NCBI GenBank assembly: GCA_002030015.1
Contig: LQBH01000070.1
Location: 1 to 64,000 of the forward strand
Direction of reading: 5' to 3'
DNA length: 64,000 nt
From: a delta proteobacterium MLS_D
GTDB taxonomy: Bacteria; Desulfobacterota; Syntrophia; Syntrophales; UBA2210
Numbering within the stretch: the first letter of the stretch is position 1; every line of letters begins with the position of its first letter. The notes below the pieces were generated by a model. That model had not been told where the DNA came from and searched no databases. It worked only from the letters and a program-made list of their open reading frames with translations. Below are positions 44,594 through 54,700 of the stretch, piece by piece. A program made the translations under genes and the position numbers.

Positions 44594-45412
44594 ATGTCGC
44601 TCATCACCGTTACCGCCGGCATAGGGTCGGAAGCTTATCCCGTCGCGCGGGAGTTGTCGAACCGCCTGTCGATCGATCTGTATGACGACGAGCGGCTCCA
44701 GCAGGAATTTCTTTCCATGGGTCTTGCCTCGCAGGACCTGAAAAGCCTCGATGAAAAGGCCCCCGGTTTTTTCAGCCGGCTTCTCGACCTGCGGCCGAGC
44801 AGGTACCAGGAACTCATGGACGCCGTTGTTTACCACGTGGCGCAGAGTGGCGAGGGCGTCATCATCGGCTACGGGTCGCCCTTTCTGCTGCAGGACTTCG
44901 GGTGCGCCCTTCACGTGAGGATCTTCTCGTCGGAACCGGAGCGGATCAAGCGGATCTCGCAGGAATGGAATATCGACGAGAACGCGGCCAGGAAGGCGAT
45001 CCGCAAAAACGACAACGAGCGCCGAGGGTTCATGGAGTACGCCTTCAACATCAGTTGGGACGACCTGTCGTTGTACGATCTTGTCGTCAACGTGGACAAG
45101 CTGGGGTACGAATCGGCCGTGGACATGATCGCCGCCGTCGCCACCTCGGAAGTCATCAATTCGTGCAGCCTGACGGCTCTCGAGACGATGCAGCGCTTCA
45201 GTCTGGAAAAGAAGGTCGAGGCGGCGGTCAAAAAGACGGCCCTTATTCCGAAAAATATTCAGGTTTCCGTGTCGGGCGAAGGAGACGTGCTGATTACCGG
45301 ACTCATAAATCCCCTGGAATCGAAGGACAAGCTGCTCGACGCCGTGCGTGCCGTCCCCGGCGTTCGAAACATCGATGAACGGATCGCAAACGAAAAGATT
45401 CACGACATCTGA
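44594..45412 (+). CDS. Cytidylate kinase-like protein with C-terminal BON-like domain
   Basis: 272 residues. The first 190 residues resemble the cytidylate kinase-like family (TVTAGIGSEAYPVARELSNR, then VIIGYGSPFLL and RIKRISQEWNIDENAARKAI). The P-loop is degenerate: the usual GSGGREIA-type loop reads GSEAYPVA, with no Lys/Gly-rich loop, so kinase activity is doubtful. Residues about 215-270 (IQVSVSGEGDVLITGLI, then VRAVPGVRNIDERI) match the BON domain, which binds phospholipids or small ligands. The combination suggests a sensor or regulatory protein. It follows the YkgJ gene. Confidence 0.75.
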   Translation: MSLITVTAGIGSEAYPVARELSNRLSIDLYDDERLQQEFLSMGLASQDLKSLDEKAPGFFSRLLDLRPSRYQELMDAVVYHVAQSGEGVIIGYGSPFLLQDFGCALHVRIFSSEPERIKRISQEWNIDENAARKAIRKNDNERRGFMEYAFNISWDDLSLYDLVVNVDKLGYESAVDMIAAVATSEVINSCSLTALETMQRFSLEKKVEAAVKKTALIPKNIQVSVSGEGDVLITGLINPLESKDKLLDAVRAVPGVRNIDERIANEKIHDI

Positions 45413-45489
45413 GGGGCCGGGGCATACAATGTAGAGACGGGAGGGTGTCGTCCGGGGGCGCCCGGCATATACGTCGTTTCTTTCTTCGG

Positions 45490-46167
45490 TCACGCGGACG
45501 TCGTGGCCGCGATAAAGTCCCGCACCTTGCGCGGATCCTTGCCGCCGTTCTCATTTTCCACGCCGCTTATGACGTCGACGGCGAAAGGCCTGACCGTCGC
45601 GACTGCGCGGGCCGCGTTTTCGGCGTTCAGTCCCCCCGCGAGAATGACGGGAATGCGAAGACCATCGCGAATTGCGCGGGCCATGGTCCAATCGATGCTG
45701 TGACCTGTTCCGGCGACGCGCTTCTCGCTGACTGAGTCCAGAAGCAGTGCGTCCGCTCCCGCCGATTCGAACAGTTTCCCCGCCTCAAGCGGATCAATAT
45801 CCGTGCCGAGGCACCGTCCCGTTTCCACGGAGAAGCGCAGGGCCTTTATGGCCGGAATGCGCAGGGCGGACAGTTCGGCGATGATGTCACGGGTCACGGC
45901 GGGGGACTCATTGCCGTGAAGCTGGACCGCCTGCGGTTTCAGGTATTCCGCGAGCGACAGCACGGTGCCGGGATCTCCTCCCACGACGATAACCCGGTAA
46001 ACGAAGGGAGGGACCAGGTCCATGAGCCGCATAGCCTCGTCCCTGTCAAGGTTCCAGGGCACATCGGCGGGATACTCGGTGACGAATCCCAGGGCGTGAG
46101 CACCCGCCTCGACGCAGAGCCGCACTTCCTCGCCGGTCCTCATGCCGCATATTTTTACCCGTGTCAT
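45490..46167 (-). CDS. trpF: Phosphoribosylanthranilate isomerase
   Basis: 225 residues. KICGMRTGEEVRLCVEAGA contains the catalytic Cys; QLHGNESPAV, DALLLDSV and VILAGGLNAENA complete the (alpha/beta)8 active site. It isomerises phosphoribosylanthranilate in tryptophan synthesis. The start at 46167 overlaps the trpC stop as ATGA, favoured over an upstream GTG at 46176. It is the last gene of the trpBADCF operon. Confidence 0.95.
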   Translation of the reverse strand: MTRVKICGMRTGEEVRLCVEAGAHALGFVTEYPADVPWNLDRDEAMRLMDLVPPFVYRVIVVGGDPGTVLSLAEYLKPQAVQLHGNESPAVTRDIIAELSALRIPAIKALRFSVETGRCLGTDIDPLEAGKLFESAGADALLLDSVSEKRVAGTGHSIDWTMARAIRDGLRIPVILAGGLNAENAARAVATVRPFAVDVISGVENENGGKDPRKVRDFIAATTSA

Positions 46168-46883
46168 GGCGGCCACCCCACGTCTATGATGCTTTTCAAA
46201 AAGGCACCAGGGTCGCTCGATTGCAGCACCGCCGTCCCCACGAGAACCGCGTCCGCCCCGCTTTTCCCGGCGCGCCGCACGTCGTCGGGACCGGCGATGG
46301 CGCTTTCGCTCACCAGGATACGGCCGTCCCCGTTTCCGGCGGACAGTTTTTCCGTCCTCCCCACATCGCCGTCATCCACTTCAAAGATGGTGATATTCCG
46401 GTTATTTATACCCAGGAGGGTCCCCGGCAGTTGCCTGATACGTTCCAGTTCTTCCGGCGTGTGGGCCTCGACCAGCGTTTCCAGTTCTCGGCGCGCGGCC
46501 TCGTCTATAAGTTGCGCCAGCCTGTCTTTATCGAGTATGGCGGCGATGAGCAGAACCGCCGAGGAGCCGCAGTCGGCCGATTCTTCAATCTGTCGTTTTG
46601 TCGTGACAAAGTCCTTGTGCAGGATGGGCAATTCCACGGCGTTCGCGATGGTCTTGAGCAGTCCGATGGATCCGCCGAAATGCTCCGGCTCCGTTACGAC
46701 GCTGATGCCCGCGACCTGAAGCGCCGCCATGGAACGGGCCAGCTCGACGGGATCGCGCCCGCGCAACAGGTCCCCTTCCTTGTCGGAACGAACCTTGATT
46801 TCCGCGATGACGGGGAACAGGCCTTCAGCCTGTCTGCGCCGTATCGAGGCTGCCAGGGATGGTCGTTGCGTGTCCATCATCAT
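46164..46883 (-). CDS. trpC: Indole-3-glycerol-phosphate synthase
   Basis: 239 residues, slightly short. PVIAEIKVRSDKEGDLL replaces the usual IAEIKRxSPSKG; the catalytic Lys of EIK is kept. LHKDFVTTKRQI, GINNRNI and ILVSESAIAG follow in normal order. The first of three tandem ATGs (46883) overlaps the trpD stop as ATGA. It closes the indole ring from carboxyphenylamino-deoxyribulose phosphate. Confidence 0.95.
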   Translation of the reverse strand: MMMDTQRPSLAASIRRRQAEGLFPVIAEIKVRSDKEGDLLRGRDPVELARSMAALQVAGISVVTEPEHFGGSIGLLKTIANAVELPILHKDFVTTKRQIEESADCGSSAVLLIAAILDKDRLAQLIDEAARRELETLVEAHTPEELERIRQLPGTLLGINNRNITIFEVDDGDVGRTEKLSAGNGDGRILVSESAIAGPDDVRRAGKSGADAVLVGTAVLQSSDPGAFLKSIIDVGWPP

Positions 46884-48217
46884 ACCGATTTCGACGCCTC
46901 GATCAGCTCGTCGAGCTTGCGCATGGCCGCCCCCGAATCGATAAGAGACCGCGACAGGTCGATACCCTCCCGTATGCTGGTCGCCTTGCCGCTGACATAG
47001 AGCGTGGCGGCGTTGTTCAAGAGCAGAAAATCTCTTCGAGGGCCCTTTTCGGCGCCCGAGAAAATATCTCGTATGACCCCGGCGTTGAATTCCGGCGATC
47101 CCCCGGCTATATCCCTGATGGTGCAACGCTTCAGGCCGAAGTCCTCGGGGACGACCTCATAATATTTAATGGCGCCGTTTGTGATTTCGGCGATGGAAGT
47201 CTTGCCGATCAGCGAAATTTCGTCAAGACCGTCCAGGCCGTGGGCGATGATGACATGATTGAAATCCATTTCCGCAACCACGCCCGCCATCATGTTCACC
47301 AGCTCGGGCCGGTACACGCCGATGGTATGGTTCCGGGCGCCCGCCGGGTTGATCAGGGGCCCGATGATGGTGAAAAAGATGGTCTTGACGCCGAGCTGGT
47401 TTTCCGGGCCGAACACCTTGAGCATAACGGGATGGAAATTCGGAGCGTAAATAAAGCTGATCCCGACGGTCTCGATGAGACGAGCCGCCTGTTCCGGCTG
47501 CAGGTCGATGACGACGCCCAGCGCCTCCAGCACGTCGGCGCTTCCCGAGGGTGACGAGATGGAGCGGCTGCCGTGCTTGGCGACGGGAATCCCCGCGGCC
47601 GCCGCCAGGACGGCGTTCGCGGAACTCACGTTGAACGTGGTCAGCCCGCCGCCGGTCCCGCAGGTGTCGGTGAGATCGCCCTCCACGGCCACCTTCAGGG
47701 GCACGCAGTTGTTTCGCATGGCCTGGGCGATATAGGCGACTTCCTTGATGCTCGGTCCCTTGCTGAGAAGTCCCACCAGGAACCCGGCAATCTGCACGTC
47801 TGAAAGCTGTCCCGCGCTGATGGCGTCGATGACGGAATAAATTTCGCTTCGCTCCAGGTCAAAATTTTCCGTGAGTTTCGAAAGGATGGGCGTGATGGTT
47901 TTCTTGCCGTTTTCGACGATCAGGGCGTCGCCTTCGGAACCCATGAATCCGGCGGGGGCGTCTTCGTCCAGCGCGGAGAACTTGTATGTTTTAAACGCCA
48001 TCATCGTCCGGGTGCCGAGAACGCCCTCCATGTTCTGCATTTTCTCCGTCACCACCTCGGAAAGCATTTCGTATTCACGGACCTGGATCTTGGCCATCAG
48101 GTCGTACTCGCCGGTTATGGAAAGCACTTCCACCACCTCGGCGATGGCCCCGAGCTGGTTGGCAAGATTGGGAATCCTTCCCTGCTCGGCCTTGAAAAGT
48201 ACCAGTGCTGTTATCAT
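46880..48217 (-). CDS. trpD: Anthranilate phosphoribosyltransferase with N-terminal Lrp/AsnC-type ligand-binding domain
   Basis: 445 residues, about 100 more than TrpD usually has. Residues 1-80 match an AsnC/Lrp effector-binding (RAM/ACT-like) domain: [20 protein letters not shown] at the start, EVLSITGEYDLMAKIQVRE at 30-48, then TEKMQNMEGVLGTRTMMAF. There is no DNA-binding helix-turn-helix. Residues about 107-445 are TrpD: DTCGTGGGLTTFNVSSANA and KHGSRSISSPSGSADVLEALG. The catalytic KHGNR reads KHGSR, a mild departure. The start is fixed by an ATGA overlap with trpA, so the extra domain is part of the protein. The fusion suggests feedback control by an amino acid, plausibly tryptophan. Confidence 0.92.
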   Translation of the reverse strand: MITALVLFKAEQGRIPNLANQLGAIAEVVEVLSITGEYDLMAKIQVREYEMLSEVVTEKMQNMEGVLGTRTMMAFKTYKFSALDEDAPAGFMGSEGDALIVENGKKTITPILSKLTENFDLERSEIYSVIDAISAGQLSDVQIAGFLVGLLSKGPSIKEVAYIAQAMRNNCVPLKVAVEGDLTDTCGTGGGLTTFNVSSANAVLAAAAGIPVAKHGSRSISSPSGSADVLEALGVVIDLQPEQAARLIETVGISFIYAPNFHPVMLKVFGPENQLGVKTIFFTIIGPLINPAGARNHTIGVYRPELVNMMAGVVAEMDFNHVIIAHGLDGLDEISLIGKTSIAEITNGAIKYYEVVPEDFGLKRCTIRDIAGGSPEFNAGVIRDIFSGAEKGPRRDFLLLNNAATLYVSGKATSIREGIDLSRSLIDSGAAMRKLDELIEASKSV

Positions 48218-49056
48218 CCGTCCATCCTCCCTTTTTTTCGTGAATTTGTGGTCGCGGTTTCCCCCATCGCCGTCTTAAACGCGCGTACTCGTTCGGCCAG
48301 GCGCTCCGCCAGGTCCGGGCTGTCACGGTATTCCTCTATGATGTTTTCAAAAGTGCTGCCGATAACGACGCCGTCGACGAAGGGCGCGAGCATTGCCGCG
48401 TCGTCGGGCGTCGAGACGCCGAACCCGACGCACAGGGGCAATTCCGACGCGGCGCGGAGAGTCGCCGCCTGTTTCCGGATTCCTTCGGGATCGAGGCCGC
48501 CGCTGCCAGTGACGCCGGCTTTCGATATCAGGTAAATAAACCCGGACGCGTTCTTCACGATGGCGCGCATCCGTTCCGGCGGGGTTGTCGGAGCGACCAG
48601 CCGTATCAGCGCGAAATCGTTTCCGTCCGGCAGGTACTCGTTCATCTCGGCCGCTTCTTCCGGCGGAAGGTCCACCACCAGCATCCCGTCGGCCCCGGCC
48701 GCCGGCGCGTCACGGAAGAAAGCCTCCAGTCCATAGGCGAAAATGGGATTGTAGTAACTGAAGAGAACAACAGGGACGTCGGTTTTTTTTCGAAGTGCCC
48801 CGGTTATCGCGATAGCATTGGCGAGGCTCGAGCCGCCTTTCAGGGCCCGCAGCCCCCCGCGCTGAATAACCGGCCCGTCCGCCGTGGGGTCGGAAAAGGG
48901 AACGCCCAGTTCAAGCACGTCGAGACCGGCATCGCACATGGCCGCCAGTAATTCGAGCGACCGGTCGAATGACGGATCGCCGGCGAGAACGAAGCCGACC
49001 AGTGCTTTTTCTCCTTTTTCCCTGAGTTCGGCGAATCGTTTATCGATCCTGTTCAT
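48214..49056 (-). CDS. trpA: Tryptophan synthase alpha chain
   Basis: 280 residues from the ATG overlapping the trpB stop. [18 protein letters not shown] carries the catalytic Glu49 and Asp60 at exactly the canonical numbers. [27 protein letters not shown] (loop 6) and [13 protein letters not shown] follow. It cleaves indoleglycerol phosphate and passes indole to TrpB. Its stop overlaps the trpD start. Confidence 0.97.
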   Translation of the reverse strand: MNRIDKRFAELREKGEKALVGFVLAGDPSFDRSLELLAAMCDAGLDVLELGVPFSDPTADGPVIQRGGLRALKGGSSLANAIAITGALRKKTDVPVVLFSYYNPIFAYGLEAFFRDAPAAGADGMLVVDLPPEEAAEMNEYLPDGNDFALIRLVAPTTPPERMRAIVKNASGFIYLISKAGVTGSGGLDPEGIRKQAATLRAASELPLCVGFGVSTPDDAAMLAPFVDGVVIGSTFENIIEEYRDSPDLAERLAERVRAFKTAMGETATTNSRKKGRMDG

Positions 49057-50303
49057 TTCACGGTTCCTTTCTCGGCCGCGGCGCGGCGCGCTATGATATC
49101 CAGGTCCTTGTCGCCACGACCGGAAAGATTTACCACGATGATTGTTTCCGGCGGCAAAGCAGGGGCCTCCTTCACGCACCAGGCGACGGCGTGGGCGCTT
49201 TCCAGGGCCGGAATAATGCCTTCGAGCCGGGAAAGCAGGTGAAAGGCCTCGAGCGCTTCCTCGTCGTCGATAGAGGCGTAGCGTGCCCGCCCGCTGTCCT
49301 TCAGCATCGCGTGTTCCGGCCCGACGCCGGGATAATCGAGCCCGGCGGAAATGGAATGGGCCTCCCTGATCTGGCCGTCCCGTTCCTGGAGCACGTAGGA
49401 CTTCGATCCGTGGAGCACGCCGGTTGTTCCCGCTCCCAGCGTCGCGGCATGTCTCCCGGACATGATGCTTTCGCCCGCCGCTTCCACGCCGACCAGTTCC
49501 ACCGGGTCGTCGAGAAAGGGATAAAAAAGGCCCAGGGCGTTGCTGCCGCCGCCCACGCAGGCCACCAGCACGTCCGGTTGTCGGCCCGGGTTCGCGCGCG
49601 CCTGTTCCTTCACTTCCTCGCCTATGATCACCTGGAAATCGCGCACCATCATGGGATAGGGATGGGGACCGGCGACGGAGCCGATAACGTAATGCGTGTC
49701 AGTGACGGCGCTCACCCAGTACCGCATGGCCTCGTTCATGGCGTCCTTCAAGGTGCCGGCGCCCGACTCGACGGGAATAACCTCGGCGCCCAGAAGCTCC
49801 ATGCGATGCACGTTGGGGGCCTGCCGGTCGATGTCCTCCACGCCCATGAACACTCTGCACTCCATGCCGAAGAGAGCGGCAGCCGTGGCCGTGGCGACGC
49901 CGTGCTGTCCCGCCCCCGTCTCGGCGATCAGCTTTTTTTTGCCCATGCGGCGCGCCAGGAGTCCCTGCCCGATGGTGTTGTTGATTTTGTGGGCGCCGGT
50001 ATGCGCCAGGTCCTCCCGCTTCAGGTAAATGCGCGCGCCGCCGAGGTGTTCCGTCAGCCGCCGCGCAAAAAAGAGCGGCGTCGGTCGTCCCACGTAATCG
50101 ACCAGGAGATCATGAAGTTCGCGCCGAAAGGACGGTTCTTTCGATATGCGGCCGTAGGCCTCTTCCAGTTCCAGCAGCGCGGGCATGAGCGTTTCAGCCA
50201 CGTACCGGCCGCCGTAGGGACCGAAATGCCCGTGCCGGTCGGGTACGGGAACCCGCTTTTGCCTTGTCGCCTGAGTATCAGAATGTATGCCGTGCCGTTC
50301 CAT
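49053..50303 (-). CDS. trpB: Tryptophan synthase beta chain
   Basis: 416 residues, TrpB1 type. [18 protein letters not shown] begins the conserved part; the PLP Lys is K106 in [12 protein letters not shown]; the phosphate loop is VGGGSNALG; and [12 protein letters not shown] and [14 protein letters not shown] are intact. It makes Trp from indole and serine. First structural gene of the operon, preceded by the leader and attenuator. Confidence 0.97.
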   Translation of the reverse strand: MERHGIHSDTQATRQKRVPVPDRHGHFGPYGGRYVAETLMPALLELEEAYGRISKEPSFRRELHDLLVDYVGRPTPLFFARRLTEHLGGARIYLKREDLAHTGAHKINNTIGQGLLARRMGKKKLIAETGAGQHGVATATAAALFGMECRVFMGVEDIDRQAPNVHRMELLGAEVIPVESGAGTLKDAMNEAMRYWVSAVTDTHYVIGSVAGPHPYPMMVRDFQVIIGEEVKEQARANPGRQPDVLVACVGGGSNALGLFYPFLDDPVELVGVEAAGESIMSGRHAATLGAGTTGVLHGSKSYVLQERDGQIREAHSISAGLDYPGVGPEHAMLKDSGRARYASIDDEEALEAFHLLSRLEGIIPALESAHAVAWCVKEAPALPPETIIVVNLSGRGDKDLDIIARRAAAEKGTVK

Positions 50304-50320
50304 TAGTATGTTCTCCTCGC

Positions 50321-50354
50321 AAAAAAACCGTGAACGCTTGCGCCGCTCACGGTT
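50321..50354 (-). terminator. trp attenuator terminator
   Basis: On the minus strand: AACCGTGAGCG, loop GCGCAAG, CGTTCACGGTT and then seven T. The 11-bp stem includes one G-U pair. It lies between the leader peptide stop and the trpB start (18 nt before it). With the Trp-rich leader it forms a classical transcription attenuator. I could not resolve the antiterminator pairing by eye. Confidence 0.9.
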
Positions 50355-50382
50355 CCACTTGTTACGAAATTGTTGTCGGTAA

Positions 50383-50487
50383 TCAGTGACAGGAAGACGC
50401 GCCGGCGGGTCCGTATGCGGGAGTGCGCCACCACCACTGAAGCATATCGCCGAAGAAATCTTTCCTGTTCACCGTTGCCGTGTCCAT
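50383..50487 (-). CDS. trpL: trp operon leader peptide
   Basis: A 34-residue frame that reads [16 protein letters not shown], then Gln, three consecutive Trp codons (TGGTGGTGG, 50428-50436) and an Ala/Gly/Pro-rich tail ending CH. AGAGAGAAAC lies just before the ATG. Three adjacent Trp codons in a short frame upstream of trpB, followed by a terminator hairpin, are diagnostic of ribosome-mediated attenuation: stalling at low charged tRNA-Trp should prevent terminator formation. Confidence 0.95.
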   Translation of the reverse strand: MDTATVNRKDFFGDMLQWWWRTPAYGPAGASSCH

Positions 50488-50510
50488 AATGTTTCTCTCT
50501 ATAGAAACAC

Positions 50511-50540
50511 CGTATAGTCGAAAGCGGGAGGCGCTGTCAA
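50511..50540 (-). promoter_or_regulatory. trp operon promoter (sigma-70 type)
   Basis: On the minus strand a consensus -35 TTGACA (50540-50535), an 18-nt spacer and a -10-like TATACG (50516-50511) lie just upstream of the trpL start. Transcription should start near 50504. A GTTTCT...AGAAAC inverted repeat at 50491-50508 falls at the presumed start site and could be an operator, but no TrpR gene is in the window. Confidence 0.75.
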
Positions 50541-50573
50541 GTTATTTTTAAATATATTTTTTGTTTTCGTGTT

Positions 50574-51613
50574 TCACGGTACGACGTCAAGCATGCGCCG
50601 GCGCCAGTCACGCTCCCAGTCGGACATTGACCGGCCGTCACCGGTGACGACTTTTTGAAAGGTTTTAAGCGATTGTTCAGCCAGGATGGGGTTCCACGCT
50701 TCGAACAGTCCGCCGTCGTTCGAGCCGCCGATCGGCGTGTTTGCGGACAATTCGTGCAGGGCGGCCGCGAGGTCTGTCTTGAGAGTCGCTATGTACTTGT
50801 CGAGAAAGGTGTCGTTCATTCCATGTCGGCCGGCAGTATGGGCCAGGTCATACACGATGCCCCAGGCGACGGCGTAATCACCGGAGCTGAAGGGTTCGCC
50901 GTAGGACCGCGAAAGCACGCCGATCGCGGAAAAGCGGTAGTTGTTCCTGATCATGTTTTGAAGTTCGCGAAGACGCGGGAGATTGGGGATCCCCGTTACG
51001 AGCCGTCCGTTCACGAGTCGAGCCGACTCCATGTAGGTGGCCAGTCCTTCGTTCAGCCACAGGGGCAGACCGATGGGGTTCCGTTCTGCGGGGGAGGAGT
51101 TGTTACCGGTACGCGCGCCTGAAACCCGGCAGTCGAGATCAGCCCGCTGGTGAAGACCCTCGTGGAGGAGCAGGGGCGTAATGTTATCGAATGTCGTTTC
51201 GTCGAGCAGTACATGGACGGCCGCGGGAGCGACCGGCGAGTAGAAGGCCCTGACGGATGGCGGAAAACCGAGGCTTTCCGCGACGAGAGCAAACCGTTTC
51301 CACGTTCCGTAAACATAGATGGTGGATTTTTTTCTTCTTCGGAGGTGTCGATGTCCAGGAGCCTGTCATAGGCGTCGGCCGCCTGTTCCATCAGGTCGGC
51401 GACCGGGACGACGCGGGTTTGTCCGGCGTCGCTGTAAACCACGTAGCGGGGTGTGCGCAGTGAACAGCGTTGCATGTCCGGGATGACGCGGTCCATTGCC
51501 TCCCTGTACCGTCCGTCCCACGAGGGCCCGGCGCATGAAACCAGGAAGAGGATAAGTGCGAACGAAACCGCCAGTTCCGCGAGACGACCGCTGTAAGGTG
51601 ATGAAGCCGACAT
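50574..51613 (-). pseudogene. Gluzincin-like lipoprotein (HExxH), frameshifted at a 7-base A-run
   Basis: A lipoprotein signal (MSASSPYSGRL, then LILFLVSCAG) precedes a protease-like domain split over two frames. The first frame ends its conserved part at TSEEEK; a second frame resumes with STIYVYGTWKRFALVAESLG and carries LLLHEGLHQRADL (HExxH) and LWLNEGLATYME (third-ligand Glu) to the end. The break lies at a run of seven A on the coding strand (51327-51333): one extra A would restore the frame. Either a sequencing error, a real mutation, or slippage. Resembles DUF1570/peptidase MA-like proteins. Promoter and leader of trp lie just downstream. Confidence 0.75.
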
Positions 51614-51688
51614 ATTGCATACTCCCGCCCGTCGATTGGTAATCATGTCATGAATCTACTACTATCATCGACAGGTGTCGCGCGAAAG

Positions 51689-51719
51689 AAAAAAGCCGCC
51701 GCCCCTGCGGGACGGCGGC
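51689..51719 (-). terminator. Rho-independent terminator downstream of the autotransporter
   Basis: On the minus strand GCCGCCG, loop of about eleven nt (TCCCGCAGGGG), CGGCGGC, then six T. It is 20 nt past the autotransporter stop. Confidence 0.9.
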
Positions 51720-51739
51720 CCGGAGAACCTGCATCATCT

Positions 51740-54700
51740 TTAGAATTCGAACCGGAGTCCCGCCTGCCAGTTATGGGCGTCGAAGTCGCTCCGGTATTCA
51801 CCTTCATAGGAGACGAAGAGGGACAATGATTCCTGCACGGTCGTGGTCACGCCCACTCCGAGGAACGCGCTGTCCCGTTTCGCGGTCACGCCGCTTACGG
51901 TGAACGCCCCGGGCGCCCCGGCGAAGCGCGCCGTGACCTGCTGGTCGCGGTCGCCGAACTCGTGGCCCCACTGGAGACTCATCTCGGGCGTGATTCCCAC
52001 GTCCTTGCTTACCCGGAAGAGCCTGTTCACGCGGAACCCGAGTTTGCTTACCAGGGAATCGGCGCTCGATGTGTCGACCGCCAGGTTGAGGCCGCCGGCG
52101 CCGGTTTCGGTGAATCCTTCCTCGCGGTGATAGCCGTACTGTAACGATGCCGTGGGAATGACGTTCCAGGTTCCCATCACCATGGTGTAGCCGCCGCCGA
52201 CATACATCGCGTAATCCCGTCCCCGGTAGTCGCCCCGGGCGGTCAGGCCGAACGTGGGCAGGTGGCGGTAGGACAGATAATCGTTCACCGCGTACATGAG
52301 GGACCCGTCGACGTAGAAGGCTGATTCATTCCAGGTTCCGTAGATGCCGAACTGAGAGGAATCACCGTTGATTTCACCGCGCCTGTCGCTCGTTTCCGCC
52401 GAAGCCCGTCCGAGTCCGAGTGTCACACCCATCGTCAAGCGGTCCGAGACGGCCTTGTCGAGGCCGACGTTCAGGCCCGTGGAATCGTAGTTGTATCCCC
52501 GGTAATTGATGTCGCCGTCCTGGTCGGCCTTGATGTAGGAACCCCTGACCCAGGGCGACCAGCCGGACTGCCGCGTCGCCGGAACGGCGGCTAGCGCCGG
52601 TCCCGCACCGGTAATGCGGTTCGAGGCAATTGCGCGGAGCGCGCCGAGCCGGCTGTTTATGTTCGAGGTGAACCCGGCCCTGGACAGTCCGCTCATGGCT
52701 GCCCCCGCCGTGAATGACTCGGGCGACATCTGGTTGATGGCGTCGCTAAGCGCCGCCGCCGTGGGCAACGTATCGAGGATGAGTATGACGTCAGCAAGGC
52801 TGCCCGCGGCGCCCGTATCGATAAGATTCATCAGGTAGGCGCTGACGGCCGACTGGTTGGAGGTGAGACCCGAACCGGCCAGGGCCGCCTCGTATGACTG
52901 GCGGTGCGTGTCGAGAATGAGTGAATTGGCGACGGAGACATCGTCAATGGTAAACGAAAGAACCGTCGAATCCGCTGTCGCCTCGTCGAAGCCCGCACCC
53001 GCCAGGGTTCCCGCCGTCAGGACCGTGTGCGATTCGCCGTCCTGTATAATGTCAACTGGAACGACGAGTACCGTCCCGCCGTCTATCGTGGCCGTGCCTC
53101 CCACGGTCAGGCTGTCCGAGGCCCCGCTGCCCATGCCTACAGCAAGCGTGGCCCCGGCGTTATTCGTGTAATCTCCGGCGACGGTTGATACCGCCATGTT
53201 TCCGCCAAGATAAAGCGTCCCGCTGTTGACGGCGTTGCCGGCCGCGGTAAAACCACTGCCGACTTCCAGGACGGCGTCGGTGGAAACATCGACGTCATTG
53301 AACCAGTTTGTCTCGCCGTTCAGGAACGTCTCGCCGCCCACGGCGTTGACGGTCCAGTAGTTCTCCTCGCCGACGTCGATCTCGCCGCTGTCGTCGATAT
53401 CGTTAAATCCCCAGATACTGCCGTCATAGGTAAAACTGAAGCCCGCGTCCGGGGTGCCGGGAACAGCGACGCCGTCCCCATCGGCGGCCAGGCCGAAATT
53501 GACCGTGGCGATGCTCGGGTCGTCGACGCTCCGTTTCGACAGGTTCAGCATGTCGCCGGTCATCTGCGCTCCGTTCATAACATTCAGCGTGTTGTTGACA
53601 ACAGCAAAACCGCTGTCGGGGCAGCCGAAAATAACCGCCGCGGACTGTTCGCCGCCCGAGGCGTTAATAATGCCGCTCTGATGGATGGTGTTGTTGTCCT
53701 CCCGCATCCAGATCCCCGCGGAATAACCGGTGTTGCTGTCGTCGGTGAGCACGGCGTTGATCTCGCCGGTGTTGACCACCGTGGAGCCGTAGCCGGTGCG
53801 GATGCCGTAAACAACGCCGTTGTTGCAGTCCGTGGGGTCTCCTGAAGTAAGAGTGCCGGTGACATCGATGGTGCCGGTATTTGTGACGGTTGATCCGGAG
53901 CAGGTCCTCATACCGTAGACTCCGGTGTGCATACTGAAATTCTCACCGGCGGTCAGCTCTCCGGCCACGGTGATGGCGCCGCTGTTGGCGAGGACGGAAT
54001 CATATCCTCCTCTGATACCATAAACACCGGCATGCTTTCTGATGCCGGCTTCCGAGGAGAGACTGCCGCTGACATCGACGGTTCCTTCATTGGCGATTTC
54101 AGAATCATACCCCGTCCTGATACCGTAGACGCCGGCTGTTCTGCCGATGACACCTCCGGCGGTGAGTTCACCGACCGCGCCGACGGAACCGGTATTGTCT
54201 ATAATGGCGTATTCACCCGCCCGTATGCCGAACACGCCGGAATTGTAAGCGATATTACCACCGGCGGTCAGATCACCGGACACGGTAATTACGCCCGCGT
54301 TGGTAATTCCCGAATCGGCCGGTGGAGGCGTGGGATCAACCTCCAAAACCATGAACCCTAAAGGTATTGCACTTTCTGACGAACCGACCCGTATACCATA
54401 CACGCCGGAATTGTAATCGATATTACCACCGGCGGTCAGGGCGCCGCTGATGTCGATAACACCCTGGTTGTCGATTGAAGAGTATTCACTCGCTCGAATG
54501 CCATAGACCCCGGCATTATAATCAATATAATCACCGGCTTTCACATCACCGGACACGTCGACGGTTCCGTAATTACGGAACATGAATCCATCGTTCGCCC
54601 CCTTGATACCGAAAAAGCCGCTCTGAGTGCCAAGATGGTCGCCTGACGTTATGGAGCCACCGGCTTCCATGAGCCCCCGGTTGGTAATGTCACTGTAGTT

